Positions 22,912-34,571 of a stretch of 64,000 bases of DNA are shown piece after piece. The stretch's first letter is position 1. Each line of letters begins with the position of its first letter. This stretch comes from Spizellomyces sp. 'palustris' (taxonomy: Eukaryota > Chytridiomycota > Chytridiomycetes > Spizellomycetales > Spizellomycetaceae). The DNA is taken from positions 112,227 through 176,226 of the forward strand of contig QEAR01000041.1 of assembly GCA_006535965.1 (NCBI GenBank), given 5' to 3'. Below the pieces are notes generated by a model, which saw only the letters and a program-made list of their open reading frames with translations, did no database searches and had not been told where the DNA came from. The translations under genes and the position numbers were made by a program.

Positions 22912-23871
22912 GTGGCAACTTCCCACTCTTTAAACTGCTTCCAAACAGGCCCGGCGACAGACATGGCCACCATACTCACTCCACCAGACGCTTTTGGCAT
23001 TGTGGAACGAGGGGTCTACCGCTCTAGTACGCTGCATCCCACAAACTTTTCATATATTCGGACGCTTGGTCTTCGAAGTGTGGTGGTTTTAACGCCCGAT
23101 GTGCCTTCAAAAGGCGTGCAGGCGTTTTATGAGGACTGTGGGGCGCGGCTGGTGAGGCGCCAGACAAAAGTATTTCAGTTGATAACAAGTCTTACGCTGG
23201 CGCATGCATAGATCCACCTCGGTCTGCAAACTTGGCGCCCAAATCTAGGTTGGAGACCAGTTAGCGAGGAACTGATCAAGGAAGGGCTCGAACTCGTGCT
23301 TAATGTAAACAATCATCCCGTCATGGTTATGTGCACGTATGTAAGTCCTCTGTCGAGTCCATGAATGAAACTCTTTGTTGTAGTGCTAATAAATGATATT
23401 GTTGTAGATCGGGCATACATGATACAGGAACCTTCATAGGTTGTTTGCGCAAGTTGCAAGGATGGAACTTCAACTCGATCATTGTTGAGGTTAGTGACGC
23501 CCAACTTTGGCCAACTAGCGCAGAGACATAACGGCCCATGGCTTTCAGTATCGCAGCTATGCTGGGAGTAAAGCTCGATACGTAAACGAACAATTCATTG
23601 AACTGTTTGATATGGATTTGGTGACTTTGCCGAGAGATCTGCCGTCTTGGTTTCTCTATCAACAAAAGTTACTGGTATGTCGATGATGAACACAGGTGAT
23701 TTTCTCTATGACATCAACTAGATGCATCCGTGCCCCTTTTTACAGCAGGAGGAGGAGGAAGAATTCGAGAGGAAAAAAGCCGGGAGCCAAACGCCAATAC
23801 CCCGTTCACCAATACTTGAGCCCGCCTTGATCTCCTCTCCCACTTCAAACACAATTGAAATGAACGCTTGA
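22912..23871 (+). CDS. OCA/SIW14-family tyrosine phosphatase-like protein, probably catalytically dead
   Basis: The fold is that of fungal OCA1/SIW14 atypical dual-specificity phosphatases, some of which act on inositol pyrophosphates. Visible blocks are [73 protein letters not shown] and [11 protein letters not shown]. In active relatives the P-loop reads CNxGxHRTG. Here, after splicing across an intron (donor GTATGT near 23338), it reads CTSGIHDTG: the catalytic Cys is present but the CX5R arginine is Asp. An acidic segment and a Ser/Pro tail end at TGA 23869-23871. The start may be the ATG at 22912 or the internal MATILTPP. It is probably a pseudophosphatase scaffold, like some yeast OCA proteins. 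Confidence 0.78.
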
Positions 23872-23985
23872 AAATCAAATATCAGATTTGTACATAAAAT
23901 TGGCGATCATGCCTGCCTACTGTAAAGAATACACAATAAACTCATATATGAAGAGGTATCACCACCGGCCCTTCCATTCGAAGAC

Positions 23986-25641
23986 CTAATTCCGTTCTTC
24001 GCGCTGCGACCATAATCGTAGCGACGAGGTATCCGCCCCAAGCCCGCGGACGTCCCGAATCATGTTGCGGTCACTCCATGGAGGAACTCGGTTACTTAAA
24101 CCATTCTCCTTGTGCCAATGTCGTGTTGCTGCCGTTGACGAAGACATGTTCCCGTCAAATGAGGTACTCAATTCATCAAGTAGGGTGAATCGCGAAAGAA
24201 AATAACGCGAATCTGCGTCGAGGTCCATCTGCGTTGATGAGTCCGATGAATCGCTCACGCCTGCACAATCAAAATCCAGGTCCATTTCAAGCGCGGGATC
24301 CAACTCATCGATATCACTAATATCCACCATATTGTCAGACCACCAAGAAAGAGTGCTCGAATCTGCAGTCTGGGTGTCCTTGTCCTGTCCGCTGACTTTG
24401 CCGGACGACAGTGAAAGTGACGTGATGTCCATGCTGATAACTTCTTTTCGCTTCTTACCGGCATTCCCGTCCGCATCTGCAACGGAGCACTCGTACGACG
24501 GCAACGGCTCGTCAATGGGGCCATGAGCACCGAATATCTCCTTGTAGTCCTCCGTCAGCGGTCTATCTTCGGTTTGTCCAATGCTACACACGCTCCAGCT
24601 CAATAGAGGGGACGGCGGAGCAGAATCATCATACCGCACAGCCTCTGAATCTGCGTATGACAGTAATGTGTCAGGACTTGAATCTGAATTTTCCAGTTCC
24701 CACTGTGTGGCAGCGACAGACTCCTTAGTGTTCACGTCCAAGTAGGGTGGAAGGGGTTCGTTGGTTTCGCCAGGTCCCAGCATTGGTCTGTATGGAGGAG
24801 CATGGGTATCCGTGTTTGAGGGGTTTATAGGGAGCGCAGCAAGGGCGATAGTTGACGATCCGGCGGCTGATGGGCGGCGGTTAAGGGCGTATCCGAGAAT
24901 GCTATGAGGGGTATCTGACAGACGTAGGGGCAGATTTGAGGATTTTTGGTCACGGTAGGGTGGCAGCGGCTCTGCCTCCTCTGGCATCGCTGCTAGTCCT
25001 GAAAGGTAGTCCTTCATGAACAATTCGTCCTTCTCGTCCACCGACGTCAAAGAAGGGTCAACGTCTGCATCAGTAAAATCACACGAATAGTCGGCACCGG
25101 ACGCTTCGGAAGGAGAATTCCACGCTTTTGATGGGGAATTGGCGATGTCAGCCTCGACTTTGAAGGCATCACCGGGCTGCCCTTCCTCAATGCTCAACAG
25201 CAACTCGACAAATTCCCCATGAGTAACATTGCCATCACATACTAACTGGCTTTTTTTATCCCTGAACTTTTGCCTCAATTCAGTTGAGAGCCACACGGTC
25301 CAGCCAGAGCCACGCGGCGCTAACCGTCGAGCTTGGTCAATAAATGACCGTGGGATAGAGCAACCATGCGCTGGAGATGGGAAGAGGTCAAGAAGGTGGG
25401 AAAGGTAAGAGTCGTACGGCTCTTGAAAGCGAGTACGGTGTTCCTAGAAAAGAAGATGTGAACATGCGCTGCGCGGCAGGTGCGAAGTTGTTACGCTTAC
25501 TGTTGGCAATTTGAGACTATGTCTTGTTCCCTTTCTGGAGTCCTCATACCGTTTATCCCACGCTTCCTTGCGCATGTCCTTACGCCGAAGACCTTGCGGA
25601 CGGGAGGATGACGAAGACCTGACGTTGAAATTCACTTCCAT
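23986..25641 (-). CDS. Unknown acidic protein with repeated LPxY motifs
   Basis: I do not recognise a family. Two exons, 25641-25501 and 25443-23986, give about 532 residues. The N-terminal 160 residues look folded and basic (RRKDMRKEAWDKRYEDSRKG, then HLLDLFPSPAHGCSIPRSF, SGWTVWLSTELRQKFRDKK and VTHGEFVELLLSIEEG). The rest is acidic and Ser-rich. It has four spaced tyrosine motifs: EPLPPYRDQ, HAPPYRPM, EPLPPYLDV and EPLPSYECS. LPxY/PPxY motifs bind WW domains of Nedd4/Rsp5 ubiquitin ligases. A role as a ligase adaptor or substrate is inference. It is divergent from IFT56 with a 490-bp spacer. Confidence 0.75.
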
Positions 25642-26131
25642 CGTTTAGGAATCTTGCTGCCGCTAATGTTGACAAGTTTTTGGAGACTTTGTAATGGTTG
25701 GTGGGCAGTGGTGACCTCGATATTTCCGCCATATTTTGGTGGCACAGTCATAAACATGTAGTTATACGGACCTGATGCTTGCACCTTCCCCCATGGACTT
25801 CGTTTTAAGGCCCATCCGTCAAGCTGCCGGCTCAAACAACAATGTGAGCGAGCTCAAAATACTTATAAATACATATTGATGGAGAGATGGCAGAAGCAGC
25901 GGATAAGGAAGGCGTAAGGCGACCTGATGCCGTCCTGCCTGCAGTTGGAAGTTGTCGTCGCAGATTATGTAATCTCGACGCGGCCACTCGAAATAACTGA
26001 TCTCAACAGGATAGAGCAAGTAGCCATTAGTCCCTCTCCTTCTCCAGTAGATACCTCGCTGCAAGATGGTAATTTACAAGCATCTACACGCTCTGTTTTA
26101 CCTACTATAAAATAACCAATTAACGGGGTAG
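25642..26131. promoter_or_regulatory. Divergent intergenic region, LPxY gene and IFT56
   Basis: This is the shared 490-bp upstream region of two divergent genes. I searched by eye for an RFX X-box-like palindrome, common at ciliary genes in animals, and did not see a clear one. Small ORFs (25632-25835 and 25819-26064 on minus) carry no domain. Confidence 0.4.
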
Positions 26132-28491
26132 ATGTTATCACGAGTTAAACCTGCCGTCAGTACGGGACCTGGCGGGACAGCAGGCGGCATCGTAAACATT
26201 GACAAGAAAAAGAAAGCGCCAAAGCTGGAAGATTTTATTGAGAGTAGAGACTTTACAGGAGCGATTACCTTTTTGGAGGTAGGATTGAGGTTATCGTGGT
26301 TAATCGCAGCGAACGTGGGGCCAAACAACTTTCTGCGGAGCAGTTCAACGCAGCGGCTGGAAAACAAGATCAAGATACGTTGGGCTGGCTTGGATATGCC
26401 GCGTTCCATTTGAGTGATTATAAAAAGGCCATGGAGGTGGGTTCTCTTCGATCTTTACACTATATCGATCAGTGCAGCCGTCTCTGACATGCATCAACAC
26501 CTCGGAAGGAAGACGTACCAAGCAATGTTGCAAGATCCGAAATGTGAACCTTTGGTGCATCTTTATCTCGGATGTTGCTACTTCTTCTTGGGAATGTACA
26601 GGGAAGCAGACGAGGAGGCTCAGAAAGGTGAGGTGAATGATTATGATCAATAATGATATCGGGTATTCTAACCGGAGAATGCTTCAGGACCTACCTGCAA
26701 ATTACAGAACAGACTTCTTTTTCACCTATCCCACAAATTTAATGATGAGAAGCGTTTGATGGGGTACCATCAGAATCTTCAGGACGTGATTGAGGATCAG
26801 GTAGAGTGCATGTACACCCTGATGCCCGAACGTTCACTTGATGAACCTCAATTCCTGACAGCTGAGCTTGGCGTCCATCCATTACCTTCGAAGCCACTAC
26901 CAAGAAGCAATAGATATTTACAAGCGAATACTGGTTGAGCATCGGTAATGGTCGACGTTTCTTCTTAACCGATCCAGTGTAGTGGTCAAACTTACCGCAA
27001 TCATGATTTTAGAGAATATCTGGCCATAAACGTCTATATTGCCATGTGCTACTACAAGCTTGACTACTACGACGTCTCGCAGGAAGTCCTATCTGTCTAC
27101 CTGCAACAGTATCCGGACAGCGTCGTTGCCATCAACCTCAAAGCCTGCAATCACTTCCGACTGTACAATGGGAAGGCCGCAGAACAGGAATTCAAGGCAA
27201 TGACCGAGAAAATGTCGCCCCATTTCCATTTTGCAGAGGATTTGATAAAGCATAATTTGGTACCAAGGGGTTGTATCTTTGATTTGAATGATAGGTAACA
27301 GCTGACTAGAGTTGTGATAGGTTGTCTTTCGAAATGGTGAAGGCGCCCTGCAGGTTTTTCCACCTCTTCTGGACGTCATTCCCGAAGCTAGATTGAATCT
27401 GGTGATATACCACTTGCGAAATAACGACACCATCGCCGCTTTCAATTTAATGAAGGATGTTGAGCCATCTACACCCCAGGTACCTGTCGTCTAGTTCCGA
27501 ATATGGCAAAGTTGCTTATGCACCATGATAGGAATACATCCTGAAAGGGATAGTCAATGCCGCACTCGGCCAAGAACAAGAATCTCGAGAACATCTCAAA
27601 ATTGCACAACAATACTTTCAATTAGTGGGAGGATCGGCGAGCGAGTGTGACACGATACCCGGGCGGCAGTGCATGGCTTCTTGCTTCTTTTTGCTGAAGC
27701 AGTTTGAGGATGTTTTGATATATTTGAATTCTGTCAAGGTATTTGTCAACGGTAGATGGTATTGTATCTGCATCCTGTAGTGACACTGAAAGGATAGGGG
27801 TACTTTTACAATGACGATACCTTCAATTACAACTATGCACAAGCCAAAGTGGCAACTGGAGCGTACGAGGAAGCGGAAGAGATTTTGTTGACAATACAGA
27901 ATGAGAAATGCAAAAATGACTATGCATATTTGAGCCATTTGGCGCGATGCTGTGAGTGGACAGTTCGATTGGACGCAACAGTTTACAGATAATATACTTA
28001 ATGTTGTCCTTACCATACAGATATCATGAACAAGAAACCTCGGCTTGCCTGGGAACTATATCTCAAAATGGAGACATCAAGTGAATCCTTCAGTCTACTT
28101 CAACTCATCGCCAACGATTGCTACAAGGTAATAGTCTTTATATTTCCTGCTTCCAAACCTCACTCATCCCCTTGCCCACCTCCATCAAAGATGACCCAAT
28201 ATTACTACTCAGCAAAAGCATTCGACGTATTAGAACGCCTTGACCCCAACCCGGAATATTGGGATGGAAAACGAGGGGCTTGTATAGGCGTATTCAAGCA
28301 AGTAGTGCAAGGGGAAGAACCAAAAGAGTTGCTACGGGATGTTGTTACAATGTTGAGAAATACGGCCAATCCGCAGGTTGAGTATATCATCAGGATTATG
28401 AAGAAGGTACGCTTTCCGATTGTCCTCGTCGGTGATTCATATTGCTGACATGTCGCCGTAGTATGCAAAAGATAATCGGATACCATTGTGA
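26132..28491 (+). CDS. IFT56: Intraflagellar transport protein 56 (TTC26/DYF-13)
   Basis: IFT56 is a TPR subunit of IFT complex B, carrying motility cargo into the flagellum. Exon 1 starts [19 protein letters not shown] and includes [20 protein letters not shown], like TTC26. Later exons give [80 protein letters not shown] and [20 protein letters not shown]. The C-terminus has [10 protein letters not shown]-type sequence and [20 protein letters not shown], ending in a small exon (28462-28491) YAKDNRIPL, close to the animal ending. Around a dozen introns. Its presence shows a flagellated life stage. Confidence 0.94.
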
Positions 28492-28927
28492 GCTGTGCAA
28501 GTTAGTACAAGAGTGGAAAGTTGCACGTCCCTTCTTTGTATACTCGCTATTTGGGTGGACTGTTCAGTACCGTGGCATTGTAAAAACACAGATACCAAGC
28601 TATAATCTCTCTAGCAATTGGCCTCCTGGGATTTACACAACTTTGGACCGCTACTGTCTTGTATCATCAAAATCACGACAACAAACAATAGATGGAATGG
28701 ATGGGAGATGGATAGGAAGGCACATCTATCTATCAAGGCACTGCAGACACGTCTGTGGCTTAGACACTTGTGGCTTTGGCCATCCTGAATGGGACTCTCC
28801 ACAAACCAGTTCAAACTACCCGAGATCAAGCAGCGATTGCATTCTCCTTCTGACACAACCCCTTCGAAACGTACAATAAAGGCTAATATTGAGATTGAGC
28901 AACCAGTGCACTGGACTCCACTTCAAA
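28492..28927. other. Intergenic, between IFT56 and IWS1
   Basis: This is the 3' flank of IFT56 and the promoter of IWS1, which lie in tandem. An open frame at 28442-28879 overlaps the IFT56 end but has no recognisable protein features. Confidence 0.4.
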
Positions 28928-30310
28928 ATGACGTCCACCTATGAAGACATTTTCGGAGGGTCTGAGAGTGAGCTCGATGAGCTTGAGGACGTTCTATCCG
29001 ATGACGAGGAGCGACAAGCGTCAGCAAACGAAAGTGCCGATGAATACGAATCCCCTGTAAAACTCCCATCCTTTAAAAAAAAAGACACTGCACAAGTCGA
29101 TCTTCCCGAAGAGCTGAAACGGCGAGCACCCAAAAAACGAAAAACACCATCCAAACGGGGCCGTGGAACTGTCGAAAGACAGCCACATGATTCGGAGGAA
29201 GACGTACCGCGAGAGCGTTCTCTGAGTCCAGATGCTTTGAAGCGATTAGAGGCGTCTATGGATGTTGAGGAAGCATTGAAGAAGACGAGAACCAAACGGC
29301 CAAAGCAGGATTTGCCTGATGAAGCGGAAATGGATGAGCGGATGGTCAAATTGCTCACAGACATGAAGAGAGCGGCACAACAGGACGGAGAGCTGAATAA
29401 AAGTAATCAGCCTGCTATCGAAAAGCTGAAAATGTTGCCAAAGGTTATGAACCTGCTGCAAAGGGAGCAGTTGTATGAGCAGTTTTTGGAGAACAATGTT
29501 TTGGAGGGCATGAAACTCTGGTACGTGGGGATTGGAGGCTACTGGTCGGTTATCTGAGAAGCGACTCATGCTCACCCACTGGTTCGCAGGCTGGAACCAT
29601 TACCCGACGCCTCACTACCGAGTCTCGACATTCAAAGAAACATTTTCGCAACCCTGACCAGAGTATGTCGACTATGTAGTCATCGCGCCAACTTTTGGGT
29701 CCTACGGCCTAACAAATTTCATGATACTGGTGGTTGATAGATGCCAATTAGAACATCGCACCTCCGCGACAGCCTGATCGGTCGCATTGTTAATTTCTAC
29801 TCAAAATGTGAACGGGTTCCGCCAGAAATAAAGAAGACTGCCGCGCAGCTTGTTGGTAGGTGGAATGTACGTTACGATGGATTGTGCTCTTTGCTCAACT
29901 CAATCGTCTTAATAGACAAATGGATGCGCCCCATCCTGCACCGCAGTGCCAGCTACCGTGACCACAAAATTGTTGTAGCGTCAGCCGACCCCACCGAACG
30001 ACCCATTAAGAGATCGGCGCGACCCTCTATTGCCAAGCCAGGCGGCAAGGACGAGGATAGCTCCATCCGTGCCCGGATCCCACAGCGGGTCGCACCGGCC
30101 TTTACCGTCATGCCAGCCTCCAATGTTGTTGTGTCAGGGTTATCCTCAGAAAGCAGAAATAAACAGGTGGGTACCTTTAATGCAATTTAGACACAATAGT
30201 ATCCATTCAGATACTCACGTGCTTCCCAGATGTTGCAAAATGATAAATATAGACGTATGCAACAGCGAATGAAATTGATGAAGAGTGCGGGAAAAGCGAA
30301 AGGGCGATGA
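28928..30310 (+). CDS. SPN1: Transcription elongation factor IWS1/SPN1
   Basis: IWS1/Spn1 binds Spt6 and RNA polymerase II and links elongation to mRNA export and chromatin. The N-terminus is acidic and low in complexity (MTSTYEDIFGGSESELDELE), followed by basic nuclear-localisation-like KKRKTPSKRGRG. The TFIIS N-terminal (LW) domain follows: QPAIEKLKMLPKVMNLLQRE, YEQFLENNVLEGMKLWLEPL, then after a small intron LPSLDIQRNIFATLTRMPIR, HLRDSLIGRIVNFYSKCERV and PPEIKKTAAQLVGRWMRPIL. These match Spn1 closely. A basic tail ends YRRMQQRMKLMKSAGKAKGR with TGA at 30308. The ATG at 28928 is preferred over an in-frame ATG 39 bases upstream because MTSTYED matches a compact start. Confidence 0.93.
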
Positions 30311-30604
30311 TACTATTTGATAAACTTTGTCATCCAACGTTGTGGCGTCTTTGGATCTTTGTGCTTTCTTGGGTTTCCAGTATAAGCTTGATAACTACCT
30401 TGCTTGTTTCCCATTTAATTAAAAACATTTTGTGCGGGGTAGCATTCTTCTAGAGTGCTGTCACGTGAACATGAAGTAATCGTCGGAGTTCGAATGAACA
30501 CAGTTTAGAAAACTGGAACTGTAACGGTTGTGATAGTTTTTCAGACCTATCTTGCTTATTTCTGCGTATCTTTGTAGAGTGGCAAGTGGGTTCAGATCAC
30601 TTCA

Positions 30605-31031
30605 ATGACCTTTCCCTGCAATCAAGAAGATCTCGACCTCGTTTTAGATTCACAGGCGCTGTTGGTCTTGGCGGTAAGCCGTTGCCTCACTTCCGCCTTA
30701 CAATCGTCTTGGTACGATCAAACCCCACAGTATCCCCATAGTCTCCCAAGTTTATGTGGCTGAAAAATCCTCCGAATCGGCGAGCCATGTCATGCGATAT
30801 CATGTCGATCTGGTTGCTATTTTCATCGTGTACACTCGTTCGTATCCTTCTATCTAAGCTTGACGCTCAAAATAGTAACTTCCGAACATCCATCGTACTC
30901 AGGTCATGGATGTTTACCAAGCAAATAATGCGTTATTCGGAGCAGGGGGGGAAAAATCAATCCAAGGAAAGGCGGGTCTGGTCTTGAAAGTTGGAACCGG
31001 GATTCGCCCGAGGACCAATACTTATTTTTAG
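30605..31031 (+). pseudogene. Possible small unrecognised gene or broken gene
   Basis: Three stretches read like natural protein but do not splice cleanly. An ATG at 30605 gives MTFPCNQEDLDLVLDSQALL up to a GTAAGC donor. A second frame from about 30732 reads IPIVSQVYVAEKSSESASHV then MRYHVDLVAIFI to a GTGTAC donor. A third from about 30902 reads VMDVYQANNALFGAGGEKSI then GKAGLVLKVGTGIRPR and stops at 31029-31031. The second and third join in phase; the first joins the second only with a one-base shift. It could be an inactivated gene, an assembly error, or a gene with an exon I missed. I recognise no family. Confidence 0.35.
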
Positions 31032-31277
31032 AATCCAAACAACTTCTAACTTGCCCAATTTTTGGTAATTTCTGGCACATGGCTAGATATCGGCAATATT
31101 CCAGTTCTTAACGGAGCGTCGCTGCTTGTGTGTTGGCGACAGCTCCCAAATAAGTTCCAAATTTACGACCAAAGACAGGCAACATACCCCCGCATTATTC
31201 CCCGCATTATTCCCCCATTTATATTCTGGTTGGTCGGCACGCTGCTTGCAAATCTTCGAAGAAAAACACACGAAAAC

Positions 31278-33034
31278 ATGGGCTACAGAAAGAGCAAAAA
31301 ACTAAAGGCTAATCCCGCCCACCTGTTCTTGCAACCTCCATCAATGCACGGGCAAGGCGGGAGCGTGGATGATGATCCAGCTCGCAGTATTGATTCGCCG
31401 CTGGATGCGACGATTGTGGAAACGGAATACCCTACGGAGGAGGAGGGGGCTTTTGAACACGGGCACGGCCAATTTGGACATGGAGGGGTGGAGTCTGGGT
31501 TCATGCATAGGCAGTTTGCGTCGTCATCGACATATCCCCTACCTCCGTACGGAGGACCGTTTTATTTTCACGGGCCCACCCCGCCGGCAATGCCTTATTC
31601 GAGCTACTGGGAGCCGGGTGTACCTGTTATTGGACCGGGAGCAGCGTACGGTCAAGATCACCTCCCACCTACCATCCAGGTCTCCCTCACGAGTCCGATG
31701 TCCCGATCGGCGAGCGATCCGAGCATTTCTGACGGCTCTCGCAAAGGATCGCTAGCCATTACCACTGATATGTTTTCCTCGCTGGCCGTGGACATCAAGG
31801 ACCGTCCGGCGTCACATGGCACTTTGGGACGACCTCCTCGGCGTGGTTCGTTTGGACATCCTGCAGGGCATCCGGTACATGTGCCGGGAAGGCTATCGTA
31901 TTATACCCCTAAACAGCACAATTTCTCACCCCAAGAACATGTGGATGAGTCTGGGGATGCGGGGTGGTGTTATGTTCCGCAGGGCTATTATCCAGTACTG
32001 GTTCCTGCGCATGTACCGGCGAACGCGGAGGTATTGACTGGTTTACAGCAAATGGGAGGCATTTTACCGAGACTTTCGTCCCGACCCTATGATACCAGCC
32101 CTCAGGTAAGATACATAATGATCCCTGTTGACTAGCTAGTCTGGGTTTGTCTGACTAGAGGTTCTATAGGCACTTCCTTCCTCGACCCAACCTGATATAC
32201 CCAATGTGAAAGGCTACAACCTTCAAAAACCAAAGAAAGCCCCGCGACCCGCCAATTCGTTCATCATATACCGAAGAGAAAAGCAGGACGAGGTGATGCG
32301 AGCCAACGAGGGAATCACCAACAACGAGGTAGGGTAGTGTGCGTCTTTGATATCCACACATCCAGCATTATTGAACCCTTCTCAAACAGGCTTCCCGCCT
32401 CATTGGCCAAATGTGGGCCAACGAACCGGCCGAAGTCAAAGAAATCTACAAACGCAAAGCCGAAGATGCCAAACGCCTACACAACATTACCTTCCCTGAC
32501 TACAAATACGCCCCACGCAAACCTTCGAAAACTCGAAAAGTCGAGACAACCACCAACAAGAAACGAAGTTTCTCGGAAGGCATGGATGAACCCTCTGGGA
32601 GTTTTAGTACCACTCAGGGGAGTACGGGGAGTTTGGTAGATGGTTCTACACCTGCTTCTCCAATGTTGAGCCGAGACGAGGAATCCAATGCAGTACGGCA
32701 CCCAAAGACATGGCTCGCGCACAACCCCTCCCACCCCAAATGGACGCCTATACCAACCTTCCACATGGGCCCCTCCCCCTCGCAACCCGATATCCCCCAA
32801 CATACCTACGTCACCTGGCAAGGCCCCGAGAACCCACATCTGACCGCACCCATCTACGAATACCCTTCCCAGACCTCATTGCATTCAACCCAGGATTTGT
32901 CCTTTGAGACCGAGCAGAGATCGAATTCGGCACCACCGAGACAGGGTCAAATGTTTGCGCAGCAAGTCCAGGGGAGAGTAGAGGAGCCGGCGGTTTCGAC
33001 ATCGGCGCCTGTGTGGCTGCATCCTGCTCAATGA
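31278..33034 (+). CDS. HMG-box transcription factor (MATA_HMG type)
   Basis: The DNA-binding domain is a SOX/MATA-type HMG box: KKAPRPANSFIIYRREKQDE, then after an intron of about 64 nt ASRLIGQMWANEPAEVKEIY and AKRLHNITFPDYKYAPRKP. This resembles the boxes of fungal Ste11/Rfg1 and sex-locus regulators. The long first exon (MGYRKSKKLKANPAHLFLQP from 31278) is disordered, rich in Pro, Gly and Tyr, with a Ser/Arg SPMSRSASDPSISDGSRKGS segment that could be phosphorylated. The C-terminal exon is Ser/Thr/Pro-rich and ends APVWLHPAQ at 33034. The frame is open 216 bases further upstream, but MGYRK looks like the start. About 540 residues. Neighbours are not those of the Mucoromycota sex locus, so a mating role is not implied. 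Confidence 0.85.
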
Positions 33035-33443
33035 GGTGCATTTGAACCTTTTAATTCCTTCTCGTTGGTTTCCTGTAAAGTTTGAATGTTTTGGGGCGAT
33101 TTTAGTTTTTTTTCACGGAGATGTAGATCGTTGCGTTTTCGTTTTTTTTGGTTTAACCTCTAATATTTCGCAAAACAAATTGTAATATAGAGTCCTATGC
33201 GTTTCCTACGTTTATTTTTGCTGTATGTTTGCCTCAGCTGCTCCCGGATGAAAATGGTGACGCACATTGATGTGCTTTGTCGTTTTGGTTAATCTTGTAT
33301 TGTTCCCAAGCTCCCTGGCCATTTGGCGATCGGAGTCGCGTTGTCAGCGACGCGGCATTTATGCGGGTTGTTACCATGGCATACTAAAACACCCTTCCAC
33401 CATCCGCGGCACCTCTGGCAGTCCCAGCAACAATTACAAACAA
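33035..33443. other. Intergenic, between HMG-box gene and AIM18
   Basis: This AT-rich 3' flank with T runs is followed by the promoter of the AIM18-type gene. No further gene seen. Confidence 0.45.
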
Positions 33444-34571
33444 ATGCGACCACCACGTATCCCCGTTCCCTCGTTCCGTCCCATTCGCTCGACGGGGCTC
33501 TTTGTTCTCCGAGCACGGTCCCATTCTACCAGTCTCCCATACCGCGCGCGTCGAATCTCGCCGTCATGGATAGCGATAGGTGCCGGCGTAGGTGTTGGAG
33601 TGTGCCTGCTGGGGTGGCGGGGTGTAGTGCTTGCAGAGAAACTTGAGCAAGACAATAGTGTGGTGCTGGGTATGTACGGTGTCCATATTTAAATTCCGTC
33701 CCTGACGCAAAAAGTACAGAACCCGCATCAAAGAAGCCTATCCCAAAAACCCTTGTCCTGACCTATGCCACACTCCCGAAACCCCACACACTCCATCTCC
33801 TCGGGCTCGGCATCCGACAGGTACATAACCATCCATTTCACACTGCGCACACATAGCTAACAGGGCGGAATAGGTAACTTTTTTGAACATCAATGTCTAT
33901 ACGATCGGTTTTTACGTGGGGCAGGAAGCGCTGGACCGAGTTCGGATGGGAGAAGTTTGGGAAGGATTTGAAGGGAGGGCGCTGGAGGGATTTGTTGAGA
34001 GACTTGTTGAGGGGGATGTGGCTGTGAGGATAGGTGGGTTGCGTTTTGAATGGGTTCATAGTAGGGTGTGAAAAATTCAAAATTAACGTATTTTTCAGAA
34101 CCTGTTCGAGACACGGACGGCCCACATCTCCGAAATGGCCTCATGCGCATGCTCACATCCCGTCTCACAACCTCCTCACTCAACGAAAGCCAAAGACAAG
34201 AAATCCTAGCCCACATGGACAATTTCCGCGCCGCGTTTCCCAGCGGACGCATTCGCAAAGGCGAGGAATTTATTTTTGTAAAGACAAAAGAAGGGTTACG
34301 TGTTTTCTTTGAGGTGGGTTATAGGAATGGTTTATAAATGTGCATACGACTCACTGTTGTGTGTAGGGAACGGAATTGGTTTTGATTCCCTCCCCGTGGA
34401 TCGCCCAGATGTTTATGGAGGGATATTTGAGGGAAAAGAAGGCGATTTCACCCAAGGTACGTGTTAGCGGATGATTCCTTTACCAGTGCGTGAGCTCATG
34501 TCTCGGTATAGTTACGACAGAGTGTTTCGAAAGGGTTGGAAGACCTTGTGATGGTTAAAGTTGCGAATTGA
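33444..34571 (+). CDS. AIM18: Mitochondrial chalcone-isomerase-fold protein (AIM18/AIM46 family)
   Basis: Family members are mitochondrial proteins with a chalcone-isomerase fold, thought to bind fatty acid or heme rather than act as true isomerases. The start MRPPRIPVPSFRPIRSTGLF is Arg-rich and Asp/Glu-free, as in a mitochondrial presequence. A membrane span, WIAIGAGVGVGVCLLGW, follows. After an intron come PHTLHLLGLGIRQVTFLNIN, VYTIGFYVGQEALDRVR, GPHLRNGLMRMLTSRLTTSS, FPSGRIRKGEEFIFVKTKEG and LIPSPWIAQMFMEGYLREKK, which follow the AIM18 order. The last exon ends DLVMVKVAN with TGA at 34569-34571. Five or so exons. Confidence 0.85.

Noticed and set aside
24255-24530. Short minus-strand frame inside the LPxY protein gene
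   Set aside because: It is a shifted frame inside a long, clearly coding exon.
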